Source: Acidobacteriota bacterium
GTDB taxonomy: Bacteria > Actinomycetota > Acidimicrobiia > Spongiisociales > UBA11373
Reading direction: 5' to 3'
NCBI GenBank assembly: GCA_022571885.1
Contig: JACZWZ010000002.1
Span: 1 to 39,149 of the forward strand
DNA length: 39,149 nt
Below the pieces are notes generated by a model that saw only the letters and a program-made list of their open reading frames with translations, was not told the origin of the DNA and searched no databases. This document shows, one piece after another, positions 15,976-24,343 of the stretch (within the stretch, counting starts at the first letter, position 1; each line of letters begins with the position of its first letter). A program made the position numbers and the translations under genes.

Positions 15976-16158
15976 TGCCGCGAGCGCGAACTCGAACCGA
16001 ACCCCCCCCACGACCAGGTACCGCCCCTTACCTCCGCGGGAACACGTAGCCCCCCTCCAGTGATCGCGGGAAACCGGCGTCGCCCACCAGCCTCCGTGCC
16101 GGTAGAGGGGCAGAAGGCCCAGTCCCATGTGACGGTTGGCGCAGGCAACAGGCAGCGA

Positions 16159-16164
16159 TAACGT
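16159..16164 (+). promoter_or_regulatory. Leaderless-type -10 box TAACGT
   Basis: TANNNT ends 6 nt before the VOC-family ATG at 16171, and there is no ribosome binding site between them. Confidence 0.45.
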
Positions 16165-16170
16165 CGGGCC

Positions 16171-16584
16171 ATGGACTACCAGACATACCGCGCCGCCAAC
16201 TTCGTGGAACCGCCGCCTGAACCACGGTTCGCCTTTCGTTCCACCGCGGGCGCGACGCTCTACTTTGCCGACTACGACCGAGGAGTCGACTACTACACCA
16301 AAGTGCTGGGCGACCCCGCCTACATCGAGGGTGCCGGCACCCGTAGCTGGCAAATAGGTGACACCTGGCTCACCCTGCTGGCAGGAGGGGACGGGCATCC
16401 GCGTAACGTCGAAATCGGATTCGTGATGGACTCGCCGGGTGAAGCCGAGAGGCTGCAGCGAGCGTTCATCGAGGCGGGCGGTACCGGAGCCGACCCATCA
16501 GACGAGTTCATGCACGTCCCGGTGAGGTTCTGTCCCGTGACCGATCCGTTTGGGACCGAGCTCCTCGTATTGGCTGAGCTCTGA
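16171..16584 (+). CDS. VOC (glyoxalase/bleomycin-resistance fold) protein
   Basis: The protein has 137 residues. A single vicinal-oxygen-chelate module pair is visible: ATLYFADYDRGVDYYTKVLG starts the first beta-alpha-beta unit and CPVTDPFGTELLVLAEL closes the last. Members bind a metal and act on small molecules or sequester drugs; the substrate here is unknown. The stop lies 4 bp before the convergent stop of the EamA transporter gene, leaving no room for separate terminators. Confidence 0.85.
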   Translation: MDYQTYRAANFVEPPPEPRFAFRSTAGATLYFADYDRGVDYYTKVLGDPAYIEGAGTRSWQIGDTWLTLLAGGDGHPRNVEIGFVMDSPGEAERLQRAFIEAGGTGADPSDEFMHVPVRFCPVTDPFGTELLVLAEL

Positions 16585-16588
16585 GGGC

Positions 16589-17437
16589 TTACTCCTTCCG
16601 CGCCAGCACCAGTAACCCGAAGAGGATGAGTCCGATTCCGGCCAGGGTGGTGACACGGGCCGGTTCGCCGAGGATCATCAGTCCGAGCACTGCCGCCGTC
16701 AGAGGCTCGGCCAGTGTCATCGTCGCCGCCACCGCAACCGGTGTCTCCTGGAGACCTCGCGAGAAGAACAGATAGGACACCGCCGTCGTCGGCACCAGCC
16801 ACAGAGCGACGCCAAGCCCTCGGCCCGTGGCAATCCACGAGGCGTCGGCGAGTACCGCGGTGGGCGCCAACACCACTGCCGCCCCGGCGAAGATCACCGC
16901 CGCTGCAAACACCGGGTCGGCCGTCTCAAAGACTGCTTTGGCCCAGACCAGATACACCGCCCACATCAAACCGGCGCCCAACGCAAACATCAGACCGGTG
17001 CCGTCGATCCCGGCGGACTCGCCGCCGGACACCAGCAGCACGGCACCCACGATCGACAGGCCCGTAGCCGCCAACCACGGTCCGGAGATCGATTCTCGCC
17101 GCACCAGCCATGCCAGGAGTCCGGCGAACAGTGGACCGCTGCCGATGGTGACGATCGTCCCGATGGCGACGCCGGTTCGCGCCACGCCACCGAAGAACAG
17201 GGGCTGCGAGGTCGCCATGGCTGCGATGGCCAGCAGAAGCGGAACGCGTGGCAACAATCGGATGGGCGAGGTGGTGCCGGCGCGAACTGAGTGGATCAGC
17301 AGCAGCGAGCCTCCCAGCATGCGGATGAGGGCAACGGTCTCCGGCGTGATGCCTTCGGGACCGAGAGCTTGCGCGGTGCCGGTGGTGCCCCACACGGTCG
17401 CCGCCGCCAACACGAGAAGCGGGCCACGGCGAGACAT
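16589..17437 (-). CDS. EamA/DMT-family transporter
   Basis: The protein has 282 residues and ten predicted helices arranged as two EamA repeats. The typical WGTTGTAQAL near the N-terminus is present, and the second repeat starts at about residue 150 (FALGAGLMWAVYLVWAKA). Members of this drug/metabolite superfamily export or import amino acids, nucleosides or drugs; the substrate is not predictable. It stands alone, converging on the VOC gene. Confidence 0.9.
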   Translation of the reverse strand: MSRRGPLLVLAAATVWGTTGTAQALGPEGITPETVALIRMLGGSLLLIHSVRAGTTSPIRLLPRVPLLLAIAAMATSQPLFFGGVARTGVAIGTIVTIGSGPLFAGLLAWLVRRESISGPWLAATGLSIVGAVLLVSGGESAGIDGTGLMFALGAGLMWAVYLVWAKAVFETADPVFAAAVIFAGAAVVLAPTAVLADASWIATGRGLGVALWLVPTTAVSYLFFSRGLQETPVAVAATMTLAEPLTAAVLGLMILGEPARVTTLAGIGLILFGLLVLARKE

Positions 17438-17559
17438 CGCTGGAGCGTAATCGCAAGGTCATGGCAGTCAACCGGTCATAGGACACCGACAGAGGGAACC
17501 GATGATCCAACTGGATCGTTGAATACGCCATACGCCTTGCAAGCTATTGAGGGAGATTC

Positions 17560-18252
17560 ATGAAGCGCATCGCAATGCTGCTGGTGCTGGTGCTCGTCGT
17601 GGCCGCCTGTGGCGACGACGACGCCGGGGACACGACCACCACCCAAGCGGCCACCGCCACCACGTCGGCACCGGCAACGACCGAAGCCACGACCGACGAG
17701 ACCATGACCGACGAGACCACGGCGGACGAGACCACGACCAGTACGGCCACCGCCACCACCGCAGCCGACGACATGACCATGGAAGGTGCCATCTTCGAGA
17801 TCACCACGGTGACTTTCGGGGCTCCGATGGTGGTCATCACCAACGTCGGCACGGAGGCCGGAAACCTCGGGGGTCACTGGATCTGCCAGCGACCGGGCTA
17901 CCAGGAGCTCCCGGACATCGATGTCGGACCGGGCGAATCGGTGGCTATAAGCCTGGGGGGCGACGTCTTCCTTCCCCCGCCGGGAACACTCACCATCGAA
18001 GCGCAGCTCAACATTGGCGGGATCGGTGCATCCGGCGGTGAGATCGGCCTCTACTCGAGCAACACGTTCGGATCGGCCGACGCCATCGTCTCCTACGTCG
18101 AGTGGGGCAACACCGGCCACGGTCGGAGCGGGACCGCGGTTGAAGCGGGCCTGTGGGATGCCGGCGGCTTCGTCGCCACCACCGATGCCACTGCCGGGAT
18201 TCAACAGGACACCATCTTCTCGATGTCATCGACCGGCTGGTCCGATTTCTAG
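17560..18252 (+). CDS. Lipoprotein with Thr-rich linker and lamin-tail-like domain
   Basis: The protein has 230 residues. The signal sequence ends in lipobox VAAC (Cys17) and GDDDAGD, then a long Thr/Ala/Glu linker runs to about residue 72 with DET-type repeats. The C-terminal beta domain (VVITNVGTEAGNLGGHWICQ, then VGPGESVAISLGG, then SADAIVSYVEWGN) resembles the lamin-tail domain found on secreted bacterial proteins. It probably displays this domain beyond the wall. The ribosome binding site is GGGAG, 5 nt before ATG. A clear terminator follows the gene. Confidence 0.8.
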   Translation: MKRIAMLLVLVLVVAACGDDDAGDTTTTQAATATTSAPATTEATTDETMTDETTADETTTSTATATTAADDMTMEGAIFEITTVTFGAPMVVITNVGTEAGNLGGHWICQRPGYQELPDIDVGPGESVAISLGGDVFLPPPGTLTIEAQLNIGGIGASGGEIGLYSSNTFGSADAIVSYVEWGNTGHGRSGTAVEAGLWDAGGFVATTDATAGIQQDTIFSMSSTGWSDF

Positions 18253-18271
18253 AAGCGAGACAACCGGCAAC

Positions 18272-18307
18272 AACGAGGGGCGCCATGGCGGCGTCCCTCG
18301 TTTCTTT
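18272..18307 (+). terminator. Rho-independent terminator
   Basis: AACGAGGG (18272-18279) pairs with CCCTCGTT (18295-18302), with an inner CGCC/GGCG stem in the loop, followed by TCTTTC. It lies 20 bp behind the lipoprotein stop and upstream of the LiaF-like gene. Confidence 0.85.
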
Positions 18308-18314
18308 CCGGCGC

Positions 18315-18320
18315 TAGTTT
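18315..18320 (+). promoter_or_regulatory. Leaderless-type -10 box TAGTTT
   Basis: TANNNT ends 6 nt before the GTG start at 18327 and sits just behind the terminator, so it would start a separate leaderless transcript. Confidence 0.45.
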
Positions 18321-18326
18321 CGCGGC

Positions 18327-18779
18327 GTGCGAAAGCTCCTCAGCGCCCTCATCAAAGTCCTCATCATCTCGAGCGTGGTCAAGCTCGTGGGGATCGTGCT
18401 GTCGCGCGCCTTCGAAGGTGAGCGCACCGCATCGGACAACAACTTCAAGCTGGTGGCGCTCATGGACGGTCGGGCGTTGACCAGCGAGGCCGGGTCGCTT
18501 CGCACCGGCACCGCAATCGCCTGCATGGGCGGCATCGACATCGATCTCCGCCACGCCACCCTCGACCCTGGTGGTGCCCACATCGCCCTCAAGGCCTTCA
18601 TGGGCGGTATCCGGTTGCTGGTTCCGGCCACTTGGAAGGTCTATGTCGATGTCGACTCCCGCGCCGGCGGCATCGAGATCAAGACGCCCGATCCCGAAAC
18701 CCTGAACGAGGATGCATCCCGGATCACGGTCGAGGCGATCACCCGCGCCGGCGGGATCCTCATCGCTACCGAGGACTGA
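18327..18779 (+). CDS. Small membrane-anchored protein with LiaF-like C-terminal domain
   Basis: The protein has 150 residues from GTG 18327. One N-terminal hydrophobic helix (about 5-27) is followed by a beta-helical domain with the repeated Met-Gly-Gly-Ile/Ala-Gly-Gly-Ile turns (CMGGIDIDLRHATL, FMGGIRLLVP, RAGGIEIKTP, RAGGILIATED). This is the pattern of the cell-wall-active antibiotic response (LiaF C-terminal) family. In Firmicutes LiaF restrains an envelope stress kinase; here no two-component genes are adjacent, so the role is open. The 222 bp downstream (18780-19001) hold no gene, only a 7-bp hairpin at 18964-18990. Confidence 0.8.
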   Translation: MRKLLSALIKVLIISSVVKLVGIVLSRAFEGERTASDNNFKLVALMDGRALTSEAGSLRTGTAIACMGGIDIDLRHATLDPGGAHIALKAFMGGIRLLVPATWKVYVDVDSRAGGIEIKTPDPETLNEDASRITVEAITRAGGILIATED

Positions 18780-19001
18780 AAGGGGGCGCCAATGGGCGCG
18801 GACTCGGTGACCGAGGTTGGGGGCCATGGGCCACACGTTGATGGGAAGTAGAGCACAGCGCCGCCGGGAAGACGGCACCACCGTGCGGAGGCGCTCGAGG
18901 CCGAGGAGGACCCGAACGCCGCAGCCGGATATGGAGCCGAGTACGCACCCGAATAGCGAGCTAAACGCGAAAGGGCCATCGAATCGCGTTAGCGCGCTCG
19001 C

Positions 19002-20213
19002 CTAATTGGCGAACGCTCCAAGCGCCAGTGCTTCGGCGTAGAGCTCGAGCGGGTGGGCAACTCGAATTTCGTCACCGAGATGGCCCCGCAGTTGCATCTC
19101 ACAGCCCGGGTTGGCGGTCGCCACGGTCGAACACCCTGTGGCCAAGACCTCCGCCGCCTTGGCACTTCCCAGCGCGGCAGATGTCTCCGGCCGAAGAAGT
19201 GAGTACACCCCGGCGGCACCGCAGCACATGGCGGCCGGATCGACATCGATCGGCTCGTATCCGGCTGCGCGCAGAATGACCCTCGGTTCGTTGATCATGC
19301 GGAGTGCGTGCCGATGATGACAAGGATCCTGGACCGCCACCCGCTCTCCGGTCAGTTCCAGCGTGGGGAGTCTCCCGTCGGCGATCGCCTCAGCCACCAG
19401 CCGAAGCGCATCGACCGAACGCTCTTGCACCGCGGGAGCCTCCCAATGGCCGTAGCCGGCGAGGTGAGCGCTGCACCCGGCTGAATTGGAGACCACGAGA
19501 TCGACCCCGGCGAACGCCTCCTGATTCACCGCCGCCATCCGGAGGGCTTCATCGGCCGCCCCTTCATGAGCAGCCAGCGCCCCACAGCAGGTCTGCCCCT
19601 TAGGCACCACCACCCGGTATCCGGCCTTCTCCAGCAGCGCGATCGTGGCGTGGTGCACGCTGCCGAACCAGGGGTCCATCACACACCCGGCGAGCAGACC
19701 CACGGTCTCCCCGCCCCGCGACGAGTCGTACCCCAGCACACTCGAGCGACGAAATGGCAGGCGGCGCATTCCCTTCAGGCCGATGCGAAGGCGGCGTGGG
19801 ATGGCCCGTCGACCGACTCGCTGCGCCAGGGCCGCCCCCAACGAGACCAGAGAGACCATCCAACGCCTCCGTATCAAGCGACCAAACACACGAACCCGCA
19901 GTCGGCGACCACGAGGTCGTACTGCCGTCAACTCGGCGCGAGCTCCCTCCATCGCCCGGCCGAATGAGACCAGCGAAGGACAGGCGGCCTCACACGCCCG
20001 GCATTGGAGGCAGAAGGACATGACCTCGTCAAAGGCGTCATCGATCTCGACCAGTCCGGAGGCAACCGCCGACATCGCATTGAGCCTTCCACGCGGCGAT
20101 GCGGTCTCATCACCGGTGAGGCGATACGTCGGACAATGGGGAAGGCAGAGCCCGCATTCGATGCAAGCACTCAGCTCCTCCGACGTCGGCGCCCACCTGG
20201 TCGACCAGGGCAT
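19002..20213 (-). CDS. glcF: Glycolate oxidase iron-sulfur subunit
   Basis: The protein has 403 residues. Two 4Fe-4S motifs are visible (Cys17, 20, 23, 27 and Cys68, 71, 74, 78), followed by two CCG-type cysteine domains (QTCCGALAAHEG and AMCCGAAGVYSL). It passes electrons from the flavin subunits to the quinone pool. I chose the ATG at 20213 over an upstream TTG. It is the third gene of glcD-glcE-glcF, but a 154-bp gap with no gene and no clear signal separates it from glcE. In related operons glcF may serve lactate rather than glycolate. Confidence 0.92.
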   Translation of the reverse strand: MPWSTRWAPTSEELSACIECGLCLPHCPTYRLTGDETASPRGRLNAMSAVASGLVEIDDAFDEVMSFCLQCRACEAACPSLVSFGRAMEGARAELTAVRPRGRRLRVRVFGRLIRRRWMVSLVSLGAALAQRVGRRAIPRRLRIGLKGMRRLPFRRSSVLGYDSSRGGETVGLLAGCVMDPWFGSVHHATIALLEKAGYRVVVPKGQTCCGALAAHEGAADEALRMAAVNQEAFAGVDLVVSNSAGCSAHLAGYGHWEAPAVQERSVDALRLVAEAIADGRLPTLELTGERVAVQDPCHHRHALRMINEPRVILRAAGYEPIDVDPAAMCCGAAGVYSLLRPETSAALGSAKAAEVLATGCSTVATANPGCEMQLRGHLGDEIRVAHPLELYAEALALGAFAN

Positions 20214-20367
20214 CAGTGCCCCGACCGGCAATGCTTGTCGACTTCAGAACGCATATTGAAGCGCCGTCCAAAGGGCGGCACAATCATCCTGAGGAGTTCG
20301 AGACCGGGTAGCGCTCGAACGTCTGTGCCCAACCGCTGCCTCGTCCCGAACATCACCGGCCGGGACA

Positions 20368-21477
20368 TCAGAGATTCCCCGGGAGCCGGCCTGCAACCAG
20401 GACGTTCAGCGGATCGAACGCCGCCTTGATTCGACGTTGCAGATCGATGGTGGCCGGCGGAGTCCCCCACGGATCGATCTCCTCATAGACGGCCTGGGGA
20501 GCACGCTCGACCACAACCGCACCGCCTCCGGCCTCGGCCCGCTCTCGTAGGCCTTCGATTTCGGACGGGTCGACCGCGACGACAACCTCCCCCACCCCGT
20601 GGGCGGCCACGAAACTGTGTGCGGTCAGCGAGGTGACCACCAACGCCACATCGACCGGCGTCACCCGGATGCATACGACACATTCACCGGCCGGCTGATC
20701 CGGCCAGGAGTGTCCCGCGGTGACTTCGCCACCCACCGCGGCGGCCTGCGCCTCGACCTCGGCGGCGGTCCCGGCCAGGTACACCGAAACCCCATCCGGC
20801 GTTTCGAGCACCGCCTGCGGTCGGTGGGTGACGGCCAGCGCTCGATCAGGATCATCGGTGGCAACGGTGGCCAAGGCTTCGGGGACCGGCCACAGCTTCA
20901 GGCAGACCGAGGTGATGATCCCGAGCGATCCGAAGGACCCTGTAAGGAGACGGGGGAGATCGTATCCGGTGACGTTCTTCACTACCCGGGCACCACCTGT
21001 GACCACCCTCCCGTCACCGGTGACGAATTTCACCTGGAGCAGGCGGTCCCGAGTCGGTCCGTAACGGAGTCTTTTCCATCCGGAGACTCCTGCCGCTATC
21101 ACCCCGCCGATCGTCGCCTCGGGCGAAGTCTCGGGAAGAATCGCCGACTGCCGTCGGGTCCAGATCTGGTCGTGCAACAGGCCCAACGTCGCACCGCTTC
21201 CGAGCACCACCGTGAGATCGTCGGGAATCCATTCGGTGATGCCGGCGAGACGGCTGGTGGAGACGATCACATCAGGGTCGATGCGACCTCCGAACCCCTG
21301 ATGCCGCCCGCTTCCCCATGGGAGGACGGTGAGGCCGTGCTCCGATGCGAAGTCGAGCAGCGTGGCGATCTGTTCAGCGGATTCGGGTGCCACGCTCAGA
21401 TCTGCCGCCGGTGCACCGTCGATTTCGATCGCCGATCCTCCTACAAGCTTGCCGAGAGTGGAGCGGAGTCCGGTCAC
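20368..21477 (-). CDS. glcE: Glycolate oxidase FAD-binding subunit
   Basis: The protein has 369 residues from GTG 21477. It has the PCMH-type FAD domain in short form: VLPWGSGRHQGFGG, the segment from SPEATIGGVIAAG to RYGP, then VKNVTGYDLPRLLTGSFGSLGIIT. It is the second flavoprotein of the glycolate oxidase complex. Its start overlaps the glcD stop as GTGA, which decides the start over the TTG six bases earlier and implies coupled translation. Confidence 0.92.
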   Translation of the reverse strand: MTGLRSTLGKLVGGSAIEIDGAPAADLSVAPESAEQIATLLDFASEHGLTVLPWGSGRHQGFGGRIDPDVIVSTSRLAGITEWIPDDLTVVLGSGATLGLLHDQIWTRRQSAILPETSPEATIGGVIAAGVSGWKRLRYGPTRDRLLQVKFVTGDGRVVTGGARVVKNVTGYDLPRLLTGSFGSLGIITSVCLKLWPVPEALATVATDDPDRALAVTHRPQAVLETPDGVSVYLAGTAAEVEAQAAAVGGEVTAGHSWPDQPAGECVVCIRVTPVDVALVVTSLTAHSFVAAHGVGEVVVAVDPSEIEGLRERAEAGGGAVVVERAPQAVYEEIDPWGTPPATIDLQRRIKAAFDPLNVLVAGRLPGNL

Positions 21478-22901
21478 AGCCAAGCGCCCTCGGGGATCGG
21501 CCGCCCAAAATCGAAACAGCGAGCACCTGCCGGAAGGATCTTCTTCGGATTCATCGTCGCCTCCGGATCGAAGGCGTCCCTCAACCGTGCCTGGGCGTCG
21601 AGGTCCACCGGGGAAAAGACCAGGTGCATCAGATCGCGTTTCTCCTGGCCGATCCCGTGCTCGCCCGACAGCACTCCCCCGGCCGCGATCGAAATCTCGA
21701 CGATCTCATCTGCCGCCTGGTTCACCTGAGTCACCGCCTCGGGATCGCTGGCATCGAAGGCGAACAACGGGTGAAGGTTTCCGTCGCCGGCATGGATCGT
21801 GTTGAGAACCACCAGGTTGCGCCGCTCGGCGATCTGGTAGATCTGCTCGAGGACTTCGACCAGCTTGGTTCGAGGGATCACGGTGTCGTGGAGGTAGTAG
21901 TCGGGTGCGATTTGGGCGATTGCCCCAAACGAGGACTTACGGGCCTTCCACAGCAGTTCTCGCTCATCGGCATCGGCGGCACGTCTCAACTGAAAGGCCC
22001 CGTGGTCGGTAGCGATTCGCTCGATCAACTCGGCCTCGACATCCACTCCAGCCTCGTGACCAACGACTTCGGCCAGTAACACCACAGCCGCATCGACCGG
22101 CAGGTCGGCGTGGACGAAGTTCTCGACCGCCCGGATGAGCGGTTGGTCCATCATCTCCAATGCAGCCGGCACGACACCGGACGCGATCACATCCGTGACG
22201 GTGGCGGCTGCTCCTCTGACTTCGGGGAAAGCTATCAGAAGGGTGCGAATCGCAGGCGGATTGGGGATCAGCTTCACCAGGATTCGGGTGATGATCCCAA
22301 GAGTTCCCTCGGATCCAACCATCACCCCGCGCACGTCGAGTCCCGGCGGATCGGGGGCGCCGGACCCGGCCACGACTATCTCACCACCGGCGGTGACGAA
22401 TTCGACGGCCAGGACATGGTTAACGGTCGAGCCTTCAGCCAGGCAGTGCGGACCTCCGCTGTTGTTGGCGACGTTGCCGCCGATGGTGCAAGCCGCTTGT
22501 GAGGACGGATCGGGGGCGAAGTGGATTCCCAGCGAAGCCGTCTGGTTGGACAGATCCAGATTGATGACACCGGGCCCCACCCAGGCAGTCCGATTGGCAG
22601 CATCGACATCGACCTGATCCATCCGGGTGGTCACCAGCAGGATCGCCGGACCCTCAGGTACTGCTCCCCCGGTCAAGCCGGTGCCGGCTCCGCGGGGAAC
22701 GACCGCCAAGCCGTGAGCCACCGCGGTGCGGACGATGGAGGCAACCTGGCGAGCCGTCCTGGGGAGCACCACCACCGAGACCTCGCCGCGTATAACGCCG
22801 GCATCCTTGCTGTAGAGATGTCGATCGAGGTCGCCGGACTTCACCGCCTCCGCACCGACGATCGAAGCCAGTTCGGATACCAGGGCATTGCTCAAACCCA
22901 T
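21474..22901 (-). CDS. glcD: Glycolate oxidase catalytic FAD subunit
   Basis: The protein has 475 residues. The PCMH FAD-binding domain (about 35-215) contains PRGAGTGLTGGAVP and IGGNVANNSGGPHC, and the C-terminal FAD-oxidase domain carries the active-site stretch GGVLSGEHGIGQEKR. It oxidises glycolate (or D-lactate-like hydroxyacids) to the oxoacid. The ATG at 22901 has no ribosome binding site but has a TAGGCT box 9 nt upstream, so a leaderless transcript within the 3' end of the MFS gene is likely. With glcE and glcF it forms a full membrane-associated complex for using photorespiratory or algal glycolate. Confidence 0.94.
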   Translation of the reverse strand: MGLSNALVSELASIVGAEAVKSGDLDRHLYSKDAGVIRGEVSVVVLPRTARQVASIVRTAVAHGLAVVPRGAGTGLTGGAVPEGPAILLVTTRMDQVDVDAANRTAWVGPGVINLDLSNQTASLGIHFAPDPSSQAACTIGGNVANNSGGPHCLAEGSTVNHVLAVEFVTAGGEIVVAGSGAPDPPGLDVRGVMVGSEGTLGIITRILVKLIPNPPAIRTLLIAFPEVRGAAATVTDVIASGVVPAALEMMDQPLIRAVENFVHADLPVDAAVVLLAEVVGHEAGVDVEAELIERIATDHGAFQLRRAADADERELLWKARKSSFGAIAQIAPDYYLHDTVIPRTKLVEVLEQIYQIAERRNLVVLNTIHAGDGNLHPLFAFDASDPEAVTQVNQAADEIVEISIAAGGVLSGEHGIGQEKRDLMHLVFSPVDLDAQARLRDAFDPEATMNPKKILPAGARCFDFGRPIPEGAWL

Positions 22902-22910
22902 AATGGACCG

Positions 22911-22916
22911 AGCCTA
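22911..22916 (-). promoter_or_regulatory. Leaderless-type -10 box TAGGCT (glcD)
   Basis: TAGGCT on the minus strand is 9 nt from the glcD ATG. It lies in the 23-bp gap behind the MFS stop and gives the glc genes their own start point. Confidence 0.5.
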
Positions 22917-22924
22917 CCGGTAGG

Positions 22925-24130
22925 TCATTCGGCACCACGTTGACTGATCCGCCTGCCGAGTCTCCGCAGCGGCATCCAGGTGACGGCAATGACGCCCATC
23001 ACCGCGGCACCGGCGAAGTAGGCACGCCGATCACCGATCGAGTCGGCAAGGGCGGTACCGCCGGCCGGACCGGCGAACTGGCCCACCCGGTTGGCCGAGA
23101 CCCAAGTCCCCACCAGCATGCCTCGGTAATGAGCCGGGCCGACGCTGGCCGAGTAGTCCTGGAGAAGCGGAAAGATCGACCCGGTTGCCAAGCCGAGCAG
23201 GATCAGGCCGAGCGATAGCACCCACAGGGACGGGGCGAGCCCGATCACTGTGAATCCCACAACCATGAAGGTGAAGGCGGATGTGAGCACCTGCCGAGGC
23301 GTGTACAGAGATCCAACGCGGCCACTCAACACGGATGCCAAGCTGCTGGAGGCGGACAGAATCGCAGCCACCAATCCACGCTGCGACACGCCGAGTCCGA
23401 ATTCGCGCTCTAGGAACAGCGGAAGCACGGTGAGGCCGAGCCCGAGGAACACCCCGAGAGTGATCAGCGACATCGGGAGCACACCGAGGAAATCGCTGCG
23501 CTTGCCCTCCCTCTTGAGGAGTTGCATGGCCTCGCGCAGATGTCGAAATGGGGGTGACGGCTTGGTTGCGCCCTTTGGATCCGGCAACCGTCGCGCCATG
23601 ACGAAGACCGGGAAGGCCAAGAAGAAGATGAGGAAAGGTCGGAAGGCGCCTCCCTCGGCGATGAATCCGCCGGCGATCGGAGCCAAGGTCGTCGTCATGG
23701 TGAGCGCTGCCAGATTGATACCCATCGCCCAACGCCGCTCGATCCCGGTAAACAGATCTCCGATGAGAACGACGCCGAGGCTGAGCAGGCCGCTGGTGCC
23801 GAGACCCTGCAGGATGCGAAACCCCACCAGAACCCAGTAGGAGCGAGCAAAGAAGCAGGCCAGACCAAAGACCCCGAAGATGATCAACGACACCCGGATC
23901 ACGCGCCGCCGACCGAACCGATCGGCCAGATATCCGATGTAAGCAGCCAGGAAGATGCCGGGGATGGCTACCGCCCCCTGCACCAGACCGATCGAGCCTC
24001 TGGAGACGCCGAGTTCTTCGGCAAGGTCCGGCAGTACCGGAGCAATGATTGCAAAGGCGAGCACGCCCATCCCGGTAACCGTGACGATGAGGGGTAGCAG
24101 CCGCCGTGGGTCCAGCTCGGTCTGAGGCAT
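22925..24130 (-). CDS. MFS transporter (DHA1-like)
   Basis: The protein has 401 residues and twelve predicted helices. The signature between helices 2 and 3 is present (GYLADRFGRRRVI), as is the helix-5 motif region (GTSGLLSLGVVLIGDLF). The best resemblance is to drug/proton antiporters, but its place directly ahead of glcDEF leaves open a role in hydroxyacid import or export. The ATG at 24130 is preceded by TAGGGT at 9 nt and no ribosome binding site. It is divergent from the large regulator gene across 213 bp that hold no other gene. Confidence 0.9.
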   Translation of the reverse strand: MPQTELDPRRLLPLIVTVTGMGVLAFAIIAPVLPDLAEELGVSRGSIGLVQGAVAIPGIFLAAYIGYLADRFGRRRVIRVSLIIFGVFGLACFFARSYWVLVGFRILQGLGTSGLLSLGVVLIGDLFTGIERRWAMGINLAALTMTTTLAPIAGGFIAEGGAFRPFLIFFLAFPVFVMARRLPDPKGATKPSPPFRHLREAMQLLKREGKRSDFLGVLPMSLITLGVFLGLGLTVLPLFLEREFGLGVSQRGLVAAILSASSSLASVLSGRVGSLYTPRQVLTSAFTFMVVGFTVIGLAPSLWVLSLGLILLGLATGSIFPLLQDYSASVGPAHYRGMLVGTWVSANRVGQFAGPAGGTALADSIGDRRAYFAGAAVMGVIAVTWMPLRRLGRRISQRGAE

Positions 24131-24139
24131 TGGCGGCGC

Positions 24140-24145
24140 ACCCTA
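24140..24145 (-). promoter_or_regulatory. Leaderless-type -10 box TAGGGT (MFS gene)
   Basis: TANNNT lies 9 nt before the MFS ATG on the minus strand, the same geometry as in front of glcD and the regulator. Confidence 0.5.
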
Positions 24146-24328
24146 CCGTCGGTCACAACGGCTCTGGACGGACCCCAGACTGCAACATTTGCCGCATACA
24201 CAGCGGCCAGTGACCTCCCCGGCTGCGTCCTCGTCCTTGAAGTACGTGAGGTGCGAAGTCGTCCGAGGGTCCTGCGTGAGGCATCCCCTGCTTCGCCCGG
24301 AACATCACCAACGTCGCCGGCCACTGGC

Positions 24329-24334
24329 TACCGT
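24329..24334 (+). promoter_or_regulatory. Leaderless-type -10 box TACCGT (regulator gene)
   Basis: TANNNT lies 9 nt before the regulator ATG at 24344, with no ribosome binding site in between. It supports that ATG over the longer open frame starting at 24251. Confidence 0.45.
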
Positions 24335-24343
24335 TTCACACGC

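Noticed and set aside
15980-16130. tRNA remnant suggested by GGTTCGAGTTC on the minus strand
   Set aside because: No acceptor or anticodon stems can be formed around the T-loop-like word.
18780-19001. Small gene or pseudogene between the LiaF-like gene and glcF
   Set aside because: The open frames there are short, Arg-rich and lack ribosome binding sites; only a 7-bp hairpin near glcF is visible.
20214-20367. Extra gene or riboswitch between glcE and glcF
   Set aside because: No convincing frame or conserved structure is seen in the 154 bp.
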